Shown here piece after piece: positions 1 to 9,699 of a stretch of DNA of 64,000 nt; the first letter of the stretch is position 1; each line of letters starts with the position of its first letter. Below the pieces are notes generated by a model. That model did not search any database. It had not been told where the DNA came from and worked only from the letters and a program-made list of their open reading frames with translations. The DNA comes from Brachionus plicatilis (taxonomy: Eukaryota; Rotifera; Eurotatoria; Ploima; Brachionidae): contig QEOQ01000106.1 in assembly GCA_010279815.1 (NCBI GenBank), forward strand, positions 177,772-241,771. The letters run 5' to 3'. Position numbers and translations under genes: made by a program.

Positions 1-195
1 AAGTCCAATTTTTGGTGAATTTTTTGATTTTTTTTATAAATTTTATGAAAAAAAAAACAAAAAAAAAAAACGTTTTTTTACGTAATTTTACGTAATTTTT
101 TATTATAAAATGGTAATTTTAAGTAAAAAAAAGTAAATTTTAGTAATTTAAAAAAAATCTTTTGAATGTGATCAGAACAAAAAAATTAGTATAAT

Positions 196-788
196 CTATT
201 TTGTCTTTTTATTTCTATCATTTTTAAAACAATCACAAGCTTTTCTCCAAGACTCTTTGAATGTTGAATTTTGTGGAACCAATTTTAACAAGTCTTCTTT
301 TAAATTAAATGATTTTATTTATTTTTCTATACATATTAAATAATATACTATTTGTTACTTTTAATTTCATCCATATCTTTCGGATATTTTTTTTCATAAA
401 AACTTAATGTCTGCCCAGGATCTTCACCGAAACGTTTTTCAATTTCGTTTCTCAAACGGTTTGTAAACAACTTATTGTTTACTAAATAATATTATTAAAT
501 AGTTGAATGGTTTAAAATAAATTAATTATTACAAATAGTTTCACTAATATGGACATCAGTTTCGACAATAGAATCATTTAAACTTTCAGTAGCTTTTCTC
601 TTAACACCTGGTGACCTATTAGAACTTTCAGATTCTAAATCTAGTATAAAATTTTTGATTGCTGTATTGTCATCTCTTATTTTTATAACATTCGAATTTA
701 GTATTCCAATATTTTGGTTTAGGTTGCAGAGAGTTTTTTCTAATGCATCTTGATGTGTAGACTTTAAGTCATTTATTAATTTTCCGCT
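196..788 (-). pseudogene. Transposon-encoded spliced gene, 3' part, unknown function
   Basis: Three minus-strand coding blocks lie between the terminal repeats of the 1-1610 element. Block A (788-533) follows an AG acceptor and ends at a GTAATA donor. Splicing across 484-532 to block B (481-359) is in phase and gives a continuous polar sequence, which includes the run RNEIEKRFGEDPGQT. A GTAAC donor follows at 358. Block C ends at a TAG at 196-198 with a W-x3-C-x-C-x6-R tail, but it is one base out of phase with B by any acceptor I can find, so the copy is probably broken. The first exons would lie upstream and are disrupted by the retroelement at 868-1182. I do not recognise the family; it is probably an accessory or DNA-binding protein of the host transposon. 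Confidence 0.4.
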
Positions 789-867
789 CTTTTAAAAAAC
801 ATACTTTAGTTAAACGAAGCAAAATATTAAGAAAAAGTTTGAATTTTATTCAATTTTTATTTTATTT

Positions 868-963
868 ATGAAGTTTAAATCTTATATAACAGTCACAGAC
901 GCCGACTCGGTCAACAAGTTCAAGAACGGATACGATGCCTTCCGGTCTAGTCAACTATCTTAA
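868..963 (+). pseudogene. Non-LTR retrotransposon ORF2 C-terminus (31 aa)
   Basis: A short open block from ATG at 868 to TAA at 961-963 has balanced codon use quite unlike the flanking DNA and ends DAFRSSQLS. It is followed about 120 bases later by a structured 3' tail (1084-1147) and a (TTA)n run at 1151-1182, the arrangement of a 5'-truncated non-LTR insertion. It sits in opposite orientation to the surrounding transposon gene. Assignment as ORF2 end rests on this layout, not on a recognised domain. Confidence 0.4.
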
Positions 964-1083
964 TCACGAACACTTATTTTTATAATTTTTCTTTTACAGC
1001 TTTTTCTATCCGTAATGTAAACTTTATTTTGACCTAAAAATTTAAACAGGATTTCTTTTTTCAGTACTTTTCTATGTGTTATG

Positions 1084-1186
1084 TGCAAGGAGCTACCATA
1101 GGTGACCTCCTAGTAGGCCATCTCCGCAAGCTAGTCTTGCTGTAGCTTATATATATTATTATTATTATTATTATTATTATATTTTA
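1084..1186 (+). repeat. Non-LTR 3' tail with hairpins and (TTA)n
   Basis: A GC-rich stretch carries an outer complement AGCTAC/GTAGCT and an inner hairpin GCAAG-CTAGT-CTTGC, followed by a (TTA) microsatellite. This is the expected 3' end of the insertion whose coding end is at 868-963. Confidence 0.5.
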
Positions 1187-1612
1187 GGTAATAAAAATTG
1201 TTATAGATAAAAATGGTGATTGGTCTGACCATTAAAACTTTAGCTATAAGCGTTAATTTAAAAAACTTTATTTTTTACTAGTGTTTTTTACTAAAATTTA
1301 CTTTTTTTTACTTAAAATTACCATTTTATAATAAAAAATTACGTAAAATTACGTAAAAAAACGTTTTTTTTTTTTGTTTTTTTTTTCATAAAATTTATAA
1401 AAAAAATCAAAAAATTCAAAAATTCACCAAAAATTGGACTTTTTTTGGCCCTTTTGAAGATTACCAAAATTGACGAAAAATCCGGTAAAATTACGTAAAA
1501 TCTGGTAAATTTACATTATTTTACTTTTGTATTTTTAAGTAATTTCACAGATTTTTTCCGATTTTTACGTAAAATCTAGTAAAAACACGTAATTTTTAGT
1601 AAAATCACTGTA

Positions 1613-2214
1613 CAGTCATCTCTCTTTAAACCGAGTACACTTTTATCCGAAGCATTTGATATTCGGACATAAATGTGCGGGCTCGGAGCTCTTTACAATA
1701 CCTTTACATGCTAAATACATTTATTAATTCGAATTTTTTGTTCGGTTAAATTCGACATTCGGACAAAAGTCTCGGGGTTAAAATTGGAAAATTACATAAA
1801 AAAATAAAAATTAATTCGTATATTCATGTAAGAATAAAAAAAATTTATATGAATGAAACATTTATGAGTGTTTGAAATATTTATTTAATTGTTCTTCTTT
1901 GTCTATTTTCTCCATATTAAAAAATGAAAAATTTTCTTTTATTAAATGATTCAATAGCTTATTTTAAAACACGATTAAATGATGTTAAGGCTTTAAGCCT
2001 TCAACAATCAACTCTTGATAATTATTTTTCTAAAAAAATTTGATTAATTAAATTGATTTTTATTCGTTAATTTTTGTATTCCAATTAAAAAACTTAATTT
2101 AGTAAATTTAAATAAATTATTTTTGTATAATAAGCTTTATTTGATAATTCGAATATTTTAATCCGAATAAGTTTTTACCGGGCGATTTATGCTCGGATTA
2201 AAGAGAGAAGACTG
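1613..2214. mobile_element. pogo/Tigger-type element, 602 bp, TA target duplication
   Basis: The left end starts CAGTCATCTCTCTTTAAAC and the right end is its imperfect reverse complement, ending GACTG at 2214. Both ends are flanked by TA (1611-1612 and 2215-2216). The CAGTC...CTCTTTAA type of end with a TA duplication is typical of pogo/Tigger elements of the Tc1/mariner superfamily. The interior keeps only a transposase C-terminal remnant (1921-2043), so the copy is internally deleted and non-autonomous. It abuts the CACTG end of the preceding element at 1610. Confidence 0.75.
1921..2043 (+). pseudogene. pogo/Tigger transposase C-terminal remnant with PIP box
   Basis: Forty codons are open to a TGA at 2041 and end QQSTLDNYFSKKI. 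In-frame stops at 1873 and 1918 cut it off from anything upstream. QSTLDNYF fits the PCNA-interacting (PIP-box) pattern Q-x-x-[ILM]-x-x-[FY]-[FY]. A PCNA-binding C-terminal tail is known for pogo-family transposases, which agrees with the pogo-type ends of the element. The DDE core and helix-turn-helix domains are absent, so it is a dead relic. Confidence 0.55.
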
Positions 2215-2216
2215 TA

Positions 2217-2772
2217 TCGTAGCAGTACTGTATTTCCCAATAAAGTTGTCACACTATTTCTATGAAAAAAATTTCAATGAGTATTTTTCTATCAAATATC
2301 ACGAGTTTTATTTTATTTTATTAATTTTCTATGAATAAACTTTTCTTTTAATTGATACATCATCGGAGTAACTTGGCAAAAAGCAAAAATGATTCGAAAA
2401 GAATCTAATTGATTTAAAACTAATGGAACTGAATTGGATTTTGAAGTTTGACAATTTTTTCCAAAAAATCAAATAATTTCTACTGATTTTTCAGCTTCAT
2501 TTCACTAAAATTAAAAATTTGAAAATTTTCACAAAAAAGATTTTTTTTCGAAAAAAATCATGAAATTTTTGTACATTTTTTGCCAACTTTTTTATTTTGA
2601 AGTTTCATTTGTCTTATTAATTCAATTAAATGAATTTTTTTATTCTTTAATAAAAAATTATAAATTGCTTTTCCAATTTTTTAAAATAATTAGCTTTTAG
2701 GATGGATTTAATTTTTTAAATAAAAATGAATGCAAAAAAATTCAGAATTATTTAAAACCATTTTTTTTATAG
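2217..2772. other. Non-coding, probable intron with degenerate repeat
   Basis: No coding signal. Positions about 2250-2345 are a degenerate copy of the repeat found at 8340-8550 and 9200-9450 (shared pieces ATTTTTCTA, TTTTCTATGAAT). The stretch ends in a T-rich tract and TATAG acceptor at 2762-2772, so it is probably the intron preceding the sushi exon, invaded by transposons. Confidence 0.4.
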
Positions 2773-3275
2773 TTAATTGTGCATTTCCAGGCCATTTGGA
2801 AAATGGAAAAATTTTCTATGTCGGAACTCTGGCCGAGTATACTTACCACCCATATATGAGCAATCTTGGCCAAAATAAACAAATACGATATGAATGTGAC
2901 AAAAGCTTTAAGCTGATGGGACCAAATGGATCAACTTGTATAAACGGTAACTGGAAGCCCAACATTAAATTGGTCAAATGCGTCAAGGTTAACCACTTGT
3001 CTGAAATCAATCTAAATGACACGCTAAAAACAGAACTAGATGAGAACATAATTTCAATAGGGCTGAAGAATGAGCGTAAAGCGAAAAGCTTGTTTAGGTC
3101 AAATGCTCAGCGAAGATTGAAGCTGAGGCGACTCAGAAACAGAAATCATATGAGACAAAGGTTTAGTCGAAGGAGAAAATTTTCCAATGCAACTCGATTA
3201 TCTAGGCCAAAATTTTTAATTAGAAGAAGATTTAGAAAATTTCGAGCTACTCGATTGCCAATTAACAAAAATTAG
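2773..3275 (+). CDS. CCP/sushi-domain protein, last exon (partial), Arg-rich tail
   Basis: The exon opens after a T-tract and TATAG acceptor at 2762-2772 and runs in frame to TAG at 3273-3275. The first about 70 residues form one complement-control (sushi) module: four cysteines in the order N-C, YEC, STC, VKC, with the G-N-W before the last cysteine typical of the fold. After a short acidic linker comes an about 70-residue tail dominated by arginine and lysine, with several RRLR/RRRK clusters that could be furin-type cleavage sites or bind heparan sulfate or DNA. Sushi modules act in extracellular adhesion and complement-like proteins, so a secreted or membrane product is likely. The signal peptide and earlier exons are not visible upstream; intron DNA full of transposons occupies at least 2217-2772. 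An AATAAA at about 3311 is the likely polyadenylation signal. Confidence 0.7.
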
Positions 3276-3562
3276 TTTATATAATTATTATTTTTTCAAT
3301 TTGTTTGTAAATAAAAATCTTTTTAATGATTTTTTTATTTTTAATTTTAATAATATTCCTTTTCCCATAAACTTTTTTTTTAATTTCTTGATTTTTTTAA
3401 AGTTTAGAAAAAAATTAATAGTTTAAAAAATAAGTTTTTTATTCATTTAAGCTGAGAATTCATGGTTTAATCTTCGTACCAGATGAAAATACCCTTAAGA
3501 TTATTCAGTGCTTTTATATAAGGTCCAGAATCGGCTAAATTATGTAATTTTACATTATTTTT

Positions 3563-5271
3563 AGTAAGCTTTCGAATCTTGAATTTGAAATCAAAGATCT
3601 TTCCGAATTTAAACAAAATGAATCAAAATGTTGGAAATCGTTGAAAAAGTTCGATCAAAAAAATACTGTTTTTCAAAATACAACCAAAATTAAAATTAAG
3701 AAATCTAGTGGTACGTTTTTGGAAGAAGAAAGTGAAATTGCTAATGCTTTCGGAACGAACTTACATAAAATTTTTAATGACAATCCAATCATCGAAATAC
3801 CAGAGCAAACGTTTAGACTGAATAAATCAATCAAGGAAGCGCTAATTGACAGAAAAGAGTTTTTTAAAGCTTTAAATTCAACCAACTCAAAATCAGCCCC
3901 TGGTCTTGACAAGGTAAATAATCAAATTCTAAAAAATTGTCCTCACAATTTTAAAGCGAATTTTTCAATGCCTCGATCAAAATTGGTCATATTCCCTCTC
4001 AACTTAAAATCTCAAAAATAGTCATGATCCCCAAGAAAGATAAGCCTCCAGATGATCTTAACTCATATAGACCTATTTCATTGATAAGTTGTATTTCAAA
4101 ATTGCTAGAAGAAATTATCAATACCAAGCTCCAAAAATGGATTGAAACCAAGAGACTTCTTCCATCATGCCAATCTGGATTCAGACAAAACATGAGCACC
4201 CAAGATCAAATTTTTCGCCTCAGTCAATCGACCATACTAGGATTTAGCAAAAAAGAATACACGGGTTCAGTGTTTTTTGATCTTGAAAAAGCGTTTGACA
4301 AAGCTCCACATGCTGGAATTATTCACAAACTCAAAAAGTTAGGAATTAATTGGTACTTATACAAGTGGATTAAAGAGTTTTTTACAGACAGAAAATTCAA
4401 AGTTTCAGTTAACAATAAGCTATCGCAAGAATTTGGTATTTCTACAGGTGTTCCACAAGGGAGCTGTTTGTCTCCAACGCTTTTTTCAATCTTCTTTAGC
4501 GACATAGCTACAGTTATCTCGAAAAAAGTTCAAACAGCCCTTTTTGCAAATGATTTGTGCATCTGGTACTCAAATAAATCATTAAAAGAAATTGAAAAAA
4601 CAGTGAACCAAGCCATAAGTTATATTACATGTTTTTGCCGGAAATGGGGACTTGTTGTAAATACGAGCAGAACCTTTCACACGGTTTTCACAACTGCTGC
4701 ACATCGATCAAACTATGAAACAAAGTACAAATTGAAGCTGTTCATCGGTAGCCAACCAGTCCCGTTAGAACCGTTTCCAACCTTTTTAGGTATTAAATTC
4801 GATCCTAAGTTAAGCTTCAAAAACTTATTGGAAAACATCAATGTGAAAGCTATGTCAAAAATTAATCTAATACGTAGGATAAAAGGTTTAAAACTAAGAA
4901 ACTCAATTCAATTGTCCAAGATCGTATCCAAAAGCTTTTTTCGTTCCCAGTTCGACTACTTTTTTATTCCGATTTCATGCTCAACGCAAAAAATAAGCTC
5001 TGATCTACAAAAACTACAGAACAAAATATTAAGGCACATTAAGTATTTTCCGATCAAGACAAGATTAACCAAAATTCACCAGCATTTAAAACTCGACATG
5101 TTAGCTACAAGATCCGAACGTATTTTACACAGATTTCTCCATAAACGAATTGAGCATCAACAATTTAACACCGACTTAAAGGAGTACTTTTCCACTGCAC
5201 TAGATTTGAATCAAAAATTTTATACACTTTTTGGAAAGTTCAATTTTATTTTACAGGACATCCGAAGATAA
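3563..5271 (+). pseudogene. Jockey-like non-LTR reverse transcriptase, frameshifted
   Basis: The coding sense begins at the junction with the transposon arm (about 3563, continuous with the block open to 4021). It carries the start of the RT domain, including SAPGLDKV. A shift between about 3965 and 3990 moves the frame; the rest runs to TAA at 5271 with YRPISLIS, FFDLEKAFDKAPHAG, STGVPQGSCLSP and the C-terminal thumb. The catalytic box reads FAND instead of F-[AV]-D-D, so a metal-binding aspartate is lost. The endonuclease and ORF1 are missing (5' truncation). The family normally copies its own RNA by target-primed reverse transcription; this copy is inactive. The 3' tail follows at 5378-5450. 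Confidence 0.85.
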
Positions 5272-5377
5272 ATATGCATTTATTTCATTATTTACCAAAA
5301 ACTAGTCAATATTTATTTTCATTTTTTTATTCTTAGTCGTTTATCTTTTTAATTTTTTATGTTTTTATTCAATCGCT

Positions 5378-5450
5378 AGGCTGATAAGAAGGACTCTGAT
5401 CCATTCTGAGCTGCCTGGGGTATTCCCTAAACTATTTAAATAAATAAAAA
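5378..5450 (+). repeat. Structured 3' tail of the 3563-5271 retroelement
   Basis: Outer stem AGGC (5378-5381) pairs with GCCT (5413-5416). It encloses AAGAAGG and a small GGA/TCC hairpin at 5391-5402, and is followed by GGG-TATT-CCC (5418-5427) and TAAATAAATAAA. The same order of elements recurs at 27952-28003, 28883-28935 and 48928-48978. Confidence 0.55.
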
Positions 5451-5547
5451 ATTAAAAGTAAGCTTACGTAAGCTTAGAGTAATATTAGTTGATAAGAGCT
5501 TATGGAGCCCAGTATGGATAACTTTTGCAGCCAGAGCACAAAACCAA

Positions 5548-5769
5548 TCAGTTGGTTATGTTTAAAGTCTGTTGTTCAGAAACCGACTTGAACTTACTTT
5601 TCCAGCTGGTTTCGATTAAAGAGTCACCTATTCGGTAGTTCTTCGAAGCAGTAAAGACAACTACTTCTATCTTTAGATACTTATTGAAGTAACAAAAGGT
5701 TCGAGTTCTTCTTCGGACCTCTGGATGACTTCTGCAGTCTTCCTTTAGTTTAATAATCGCTCGGTATAA
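5548..5769 (-). pseudogene. Candidate transposon exon, unknown protein
   Basis: Seventy-three minus-strand codons are open with non-AT-biased composition, including the run EDCRSHPEVRRRTRTF. A consensus donor GTAAGT lies inside the block after the codons for ETSWK, so the true exon may end there. It lies between the retroelement tail and the right terminal repeat, as expected for a remnant of the host transposon's own gene. No family recognised. Confidence 0.3.
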
Positions 5770-6036
5770 AGTAAAAAAAAAAGTTAATTTTGTTCTAAAT
5801 ATACCTTTATTTCAAGTACTAGATTAACATAATGCAAAATTTAAGTTTTATTTATATTAAATATTTAAACAAATAAATGAAGTAATATTCTTCAGCTTTA
5901 AGAAAAATAAAATTTAAAAATTATTTAAATGTAAGGATACATCTTCATTGAATAAATTAACGTAATTTTACGTAAAATTACATATCTACTAAAAATAATG
6001 TAAAATTACGTATCTGCACCTTATATAAAAGCACTG

Positions 6037-7565
6037 TAATGGTCATTAAGATTTTAATATCCATTTCAAAGTTAAGTCATGGCTTTGACTTATGTACGTG
6101 AGTTCAAAAAACAAGTCTGGAAAAAAATTTTCTTTAAAATTTTAATATAATTGACATTTTCATTTTCATAAGATATTTTTGAGTTTGTAGACTAAATTTA
6201 TTTTGAAAATATTCCTTTTTTTTATAAACCTTTTTATTTTTTAGCTCAAATTGCCTTTTCAATATTAATAAATTTTTAAAGAATACTTTTCAACACAAGA
6301 ATAACAAAACTGTTCCTTTGATGAATAAAATTTTTATCCTAATAATATTTTTTTAAGAAATATTTAGATAGCATATATTTATGATAACATCTTATTATCA
6401 GAATGTTAAAAAAACCAGCAACGATAATAAAATAAGTTAAAATGTAATATTAAATTCTTGAAAAAATAGGAAAAATTTAACTAAAGATAAAATAGAATAA
6501 ATTGTTGGTCTAGGCATTGTTGGTCTAGAATTCGGTCCCTCAATTTTAAATTTTTATGCCAATATTTCAATAAATTCATCAAAATTTGATACAATTTAAA
6601 TTTTTGTAACTAAAAATTTTCGAAATCATGCGTCTAAAGATATATAAATAATTTTCAAAAATTTTTGATTTTTAAACCCAAGTATCTTGATCAAAAATAC
6701 ATATTAGACATAATGTCTGATAATGTTAAGTATTTATTTCTCAAAAATTATCAAAATCATTAGATTGATTAAGTTTTAAAATTTGATCTGAAATTCAATT
6801 TGCCTTATTTCTAAAATTTTAATAATAAAGTTAAAAAATCAAGGTTAAAAAAAGATTTTATCGAAATTTGGAATTGATAAAATGTCATGATTTCTAATTT
6901 AAATTCTGAATCTTTTTTTTACCTAATCTATTAAAAAATATCCCCAATTTACCATAAATATTTATATTTCAGCAAAAATTCAAAATTCATTTTATTTTAT
7001 TTTATTTTTACGTAAAAAAAGCTAATTTATTGTATCATAACATCATGTTCTATTTATTTAGTAATTTTCAAAAGTCGTAACATATTACGTAGAAATTATG
7101 CAATTTTTACTTTTTGAAAAATTTTTTTTTGTCGCTCTTTAATTTTATAGAACTTTGCCAGAATTGGCGCCAGTAAAAAATAATAAAATATTTTTATTCA
7201 ACTTTGTTTATTTTTTTTTTTAAATTAACAAGGCACCGATTTTTTCAAAGCGTCAATTTTTTGTAAAAATGTGACAATTCACCAGCTCATTTTAAGAGAG
7301 GCCCACTATACCTGTTTTAGCTATGAAAATTTTAATTTATTTATCAAGTATTATCTTGGGTACTACGACCCCATGACCATTCTCTCAAAAATTGTTAACA
7401 CAAAAATTAAGAGCTCTTTCATCGAAAATTATTTCCTTAATGATTCTAATTAATTTTAAGATTTGAACAAAAAAAAATATTGAATTTCTTAAAAAAAATT
7501 TAACCAGAACATTTTATTAATTTAAAAATTAAATTTTTTATATACACTTTTTTAGCAATATTTTT
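6037..7565. other. AT-rich intergenic DNA
   Basis: No supported gene. A 60-codon open frame at 7271-7453 (GTG start) is slightly richer in G+C but has no homology I recognise. ACGTAA-containing pieces at about 7005-7100 resemble degraded transposon arms. The last about 50 bases are the 3' flank of the minus-strand SF3B6 gene, with an AATAAA on the minus strand near 7515. Confidence 0.5.
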
Positions 7566-7971
7566 TTATAGTCCAAATTTGGCTTTAGTTTTCTCTATGA
7601 GCTCTTTTTCTTTCTCCACATCAAATTTCTTATTTGCCTTAAACAACAAATAAATTATCAACAAGTCAATTTTGATAAAAAAAATTTACTTTTTCAGGCT
7701 GATGATAGAGAACAACCAAATACCTGTTGCAAACATTAAAGCCAGAAAGGTGATCGCAAGCATTTTTGGCATCGAATATGTCTTCATACACAACATATGC
7801 AGTTCCTCTTGTTTCGGCCGTATTGCCGACCCGAATTTGCCTAATTGCTCCATATTTTCCGAATATGTCATACATTTCTTCGGATGTTATTTTATAGGGA
7901 AGATTTCTAACGAACAATATTCGATTTACCTCTGGTGGTAATCGAACATTGGCTCGTTTTTGCATTGCCAT
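7566..7971 (-). CDS. SF3B6: SF3B6 (p14), splicing factor 3B subunit 6
   Basis: Two minus-strand exons, 7971-7690 and 7637-7566, flank a 52-bp intron (7638-7689, GTAAAT...TTTAAG, phase 0), giving 117 residues. Human SF3B6 is about 125. The protein is one RNA-recognition motif: RNP2 ILFVRNLP at about residues 19-26 and RNP1 RGTAYVVYE near residue 60. The segment [20 protein letters not shown] is nearly identical to the vertebrate protein. The C-terminal exon encodes a lysine- and glutamate-rich helix, as in orthologues, but shorter. SF3B6 sits in the SF3b complex of U2 snRNP and contacts the branch-point adenosine; it acts in the nucleus. The start MAMQKRAN matches the usual MAMQ N-terminus. 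Confidence 0.95.
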
Positions 7972-8339
7972 TTTTTAGATCTTCGGTTGCTTTGTTGATT
8001 TAGAAATTTTTCTAGTTTTTCAAACTAATTTTTATATACACAATTAAATTTCAAGAATAGGATTTAATTTTTTTTTAAGTTGACTTTTTATTTGTCTTGA
8101 AAATTTTTAAAAATAAATTTTTAAAAATAATATACAACACTTTAAAACACTCAAACAAAAAATTTTTTAATAAGTTTTGGGATATTTCGAAATAATATAG
8201 AAATAAACCAAGTTTTTAAAAAAAATTTTAAAAAATCATATAATCTTAAAAGGTTTTTACCTCAGAAAATAAAGCTTGCGGTTTATTAATAGCAAATAAT
8301 TTATTGATACCGCTATGTATCAATTCATCGAAAAACTGA

Positions 8340-8550
8340 TTCAAAGAAAATTCAAAAAATTAAACAAAACTCTCAGAGTAAATTTTGGTAGAAAAATATT
8401 TCATAAAAATATACTCATAGATTTTTTTTCATAGAAATTATGCTAAAAACCTAAATAGAAAAATTAAAAGATTAAATTAATTTAAATTTTTTTCACAACA
8501 AATTTTAAATGTATTTAAGCTTAATTTAATCTAGAAATAAATTTTTTTCA
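8340..8550. repeat. Dispersed repeat, copy 1
   Basis: This stretch is repeated directly at 8930-9115 and in inverted orientation at 9215-9445 (shared landmarks CTCTCAGA, TTTTGGTAGAAAAATAT, AAATTATGCTAAAAACCT, TTTAATCTAGAAATAAATTT). It is interrupted from the next copy by the palindrome at 8592-8782. No coding signal. Confidence 0.7.
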
Positions 8551-8591
8551 ATTAAAATATGTAAAGTTTATATCAGAGTTGTTAAAAAGTC

Positions 8592-8782
8592 ACTCTTCCT
8601 CCATTTTTATTGAATTTAAAACAAATATAAACCAGAGTTGTTTAAAAGTCTCAAGTCAAGTCCAAGTTAGGACTTTTTTTTTTTAAAATTTTTTAAAGTC
8701 CTGACTTGGACTTTTTTTTGAGATTTTTAAACAACTCTGGTTTATATTTGTTTTAAATTTAATAAAAAATTGAGGAAGAGTG
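8592..8782. repeat. Palindrome containing a hAT-type MITE (8633-8739)
   Basis: A small element begins CAGAGTTGTTTAAAAGTC at 8633 and ends with the inverse, CAACTCTG, at 8739. Its flanks are themselves inverted (CACTCTTCCTCC...ACAAATATAAAC against GTTTATATTTGT...GAGGAAGAGTG), so the whole unit is one long hairpin. Part of the outer flank (8745-8895) is repeated in inverted orientation at 19135-19290. Confidence 0.7.
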
Positions 8783-8929
8783 CAAACCTCATATACAAAT
8801 CCTTTGACATAGCGATTCGTAAATTTTTTTCCCTATCTTTTTAACATGGAAAAAAATAAGAAATTTTATTTATAGTATGTTAATAATTAATAATAATATT
8901 CCTTTTCCTAAAAAATTTTAATTTTCAAA

Positions 8930-9450
8930 AACTCTCAGAATAAATTTTGGTAGAAAAATATCTCAAAAAAATATAGATTTTTTTTCATAGAAATTATGCT
9001 AAAAACCTCAATAGAAAAATTAAAAGATTAAATTAATTTAATTTTTTTTTACAACAAATTTTAAATAAGCTTAATTTAATCTAGAAATAAATTTTTTTCA
9101 ATTAAAATTTTCGTATTTTGTATATTGAACGAAAATTTTAATATATATTTTAATATAATTATGGTTCTTTCGAATAATTATTTTACGAAAAAAAATATTT
9201 AAAATTTTCGTTCAATATACAAAATACGAAAATTTTAATTGAAAAAAATTTATTTCTAGATTAAATTAAGCTTAAATACATTTAAAATTTGTTGTGAAAA
9301 AAATTTAAATTAATTTAATCTTTTAATTTTTCTATTTAGGTTTTTAGCATAATTTCTATGAAAAAAAATCTATGAGTATATTTTTATGAAATATTTTTCT
9401 ACCAAAATTTACTCTGAGAGTTTTGTTTAATTTTTTGAATTTTCTATGAA
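8930..9450. repeat. Large inverted repeat
   Basis: The arms 8930-9140 and 9200-9450 are complementary. The inner arms include TTCGTATTTTGTATATTGAA and its reverse complement, separated by about 60 bases. The left arm lacks a few bases present in the right (for example near 9065). Open frames here are chance; this is foldback repeat DNA. Confidence 0.8.
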
Positions 9451-9469
9451 TCAGTTTTTCGATGAATTA

Positions 9470-9686
9470 CAAAAAAAAAAAGTCCAAGTCCGGATTTTTT
9501 TTTTAAATTTGCTAGATCAGGCTTCATTTCAAAAAATTTGAAATTTATCAAATAATTATGTTGCAATTTTAGCATAAATTTCTTCTTCGGTATTCAAAAT
9601 TTTAAAGCCTGAACTTGGGCTTTTGAAAGAAAGTTAAAAAAAAAAGTCCGGATTTGGACTTGACTTGAGACTTTTAAACAACTCTG
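9470..9686. mobile_element. hAT-type MITE, left end degraded
   Basis: The right end GACTTGACTTGAGACTTTTA plus AACAACTCTG (ending 9686) is the inverse of the CAGAGTTGTTTAAAAGTC family end. The left part starts abruptly at AAGTCCAAGTCCGG near 9480, so the terminal bases seem lost. Same family as 8633-8739, 45832-46137 and 49671-49810. Confidence 0.6.
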
Positions 9687-9699
9687 GTGTAAATTACAT

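Larger units (their letters stand above)
1..1610. mobile_element. TIR DNA transposon, left end cut by window edge
   Basis: Positions 1-155 and 1285-1441 are long inverted repeats, rich in ACGTAA steps and poly-A/T. The right arm continues to a CACTG end at 1606-1610 followed by TA, which suggests a TA-targeting (Tc1/mariner-type) element whose left terminus lies before the window. Inside are minus-strand coding blocks (196-788) and a nested plus-strand non-LTR 3' end (868-1182). The same ACGTAA-rich arm and CAGTG/CACTG end occur at 3506-6036 and 10080-10256. Superfamily assignment is inference; no DDE catalytic core is readable. Confidence 0.6.
3506..6036. mobile_element. TIR DNA transposon hosting a non-LTR insertion
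   Basis: The left end CAGTGCTTTTATATAAGGT (3506-3524) is matched in reverse complement at 6018-6036. The next about 35 bases, including TTACATTATTTTTAGTA, are also inverted (3550-3566 against about 5985-6000). The CACTG right end is followed by TA; the left flank is TT, so a TA duplication may have decayed. The interior holds a 5'-truncated retrotransposon (3563-5450) and a minus-strand open block at 5548-5769. Confidence 0.6.

Noticed and set aside
7271..7453. 60-codon frame with GTG start, slightly richer in G+C
   Set aside because: No ATG near the start, no recognisable domain, no convincing splice partners; may be a relic but cannot be supported.
8633..8739. Inverted flanks of the MITE considered as target duplication
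   Set aside because: The flanking ATATAAAC/GTTTATAT are inverted, not direct, so they extend the palindrome and are not a target duplication.
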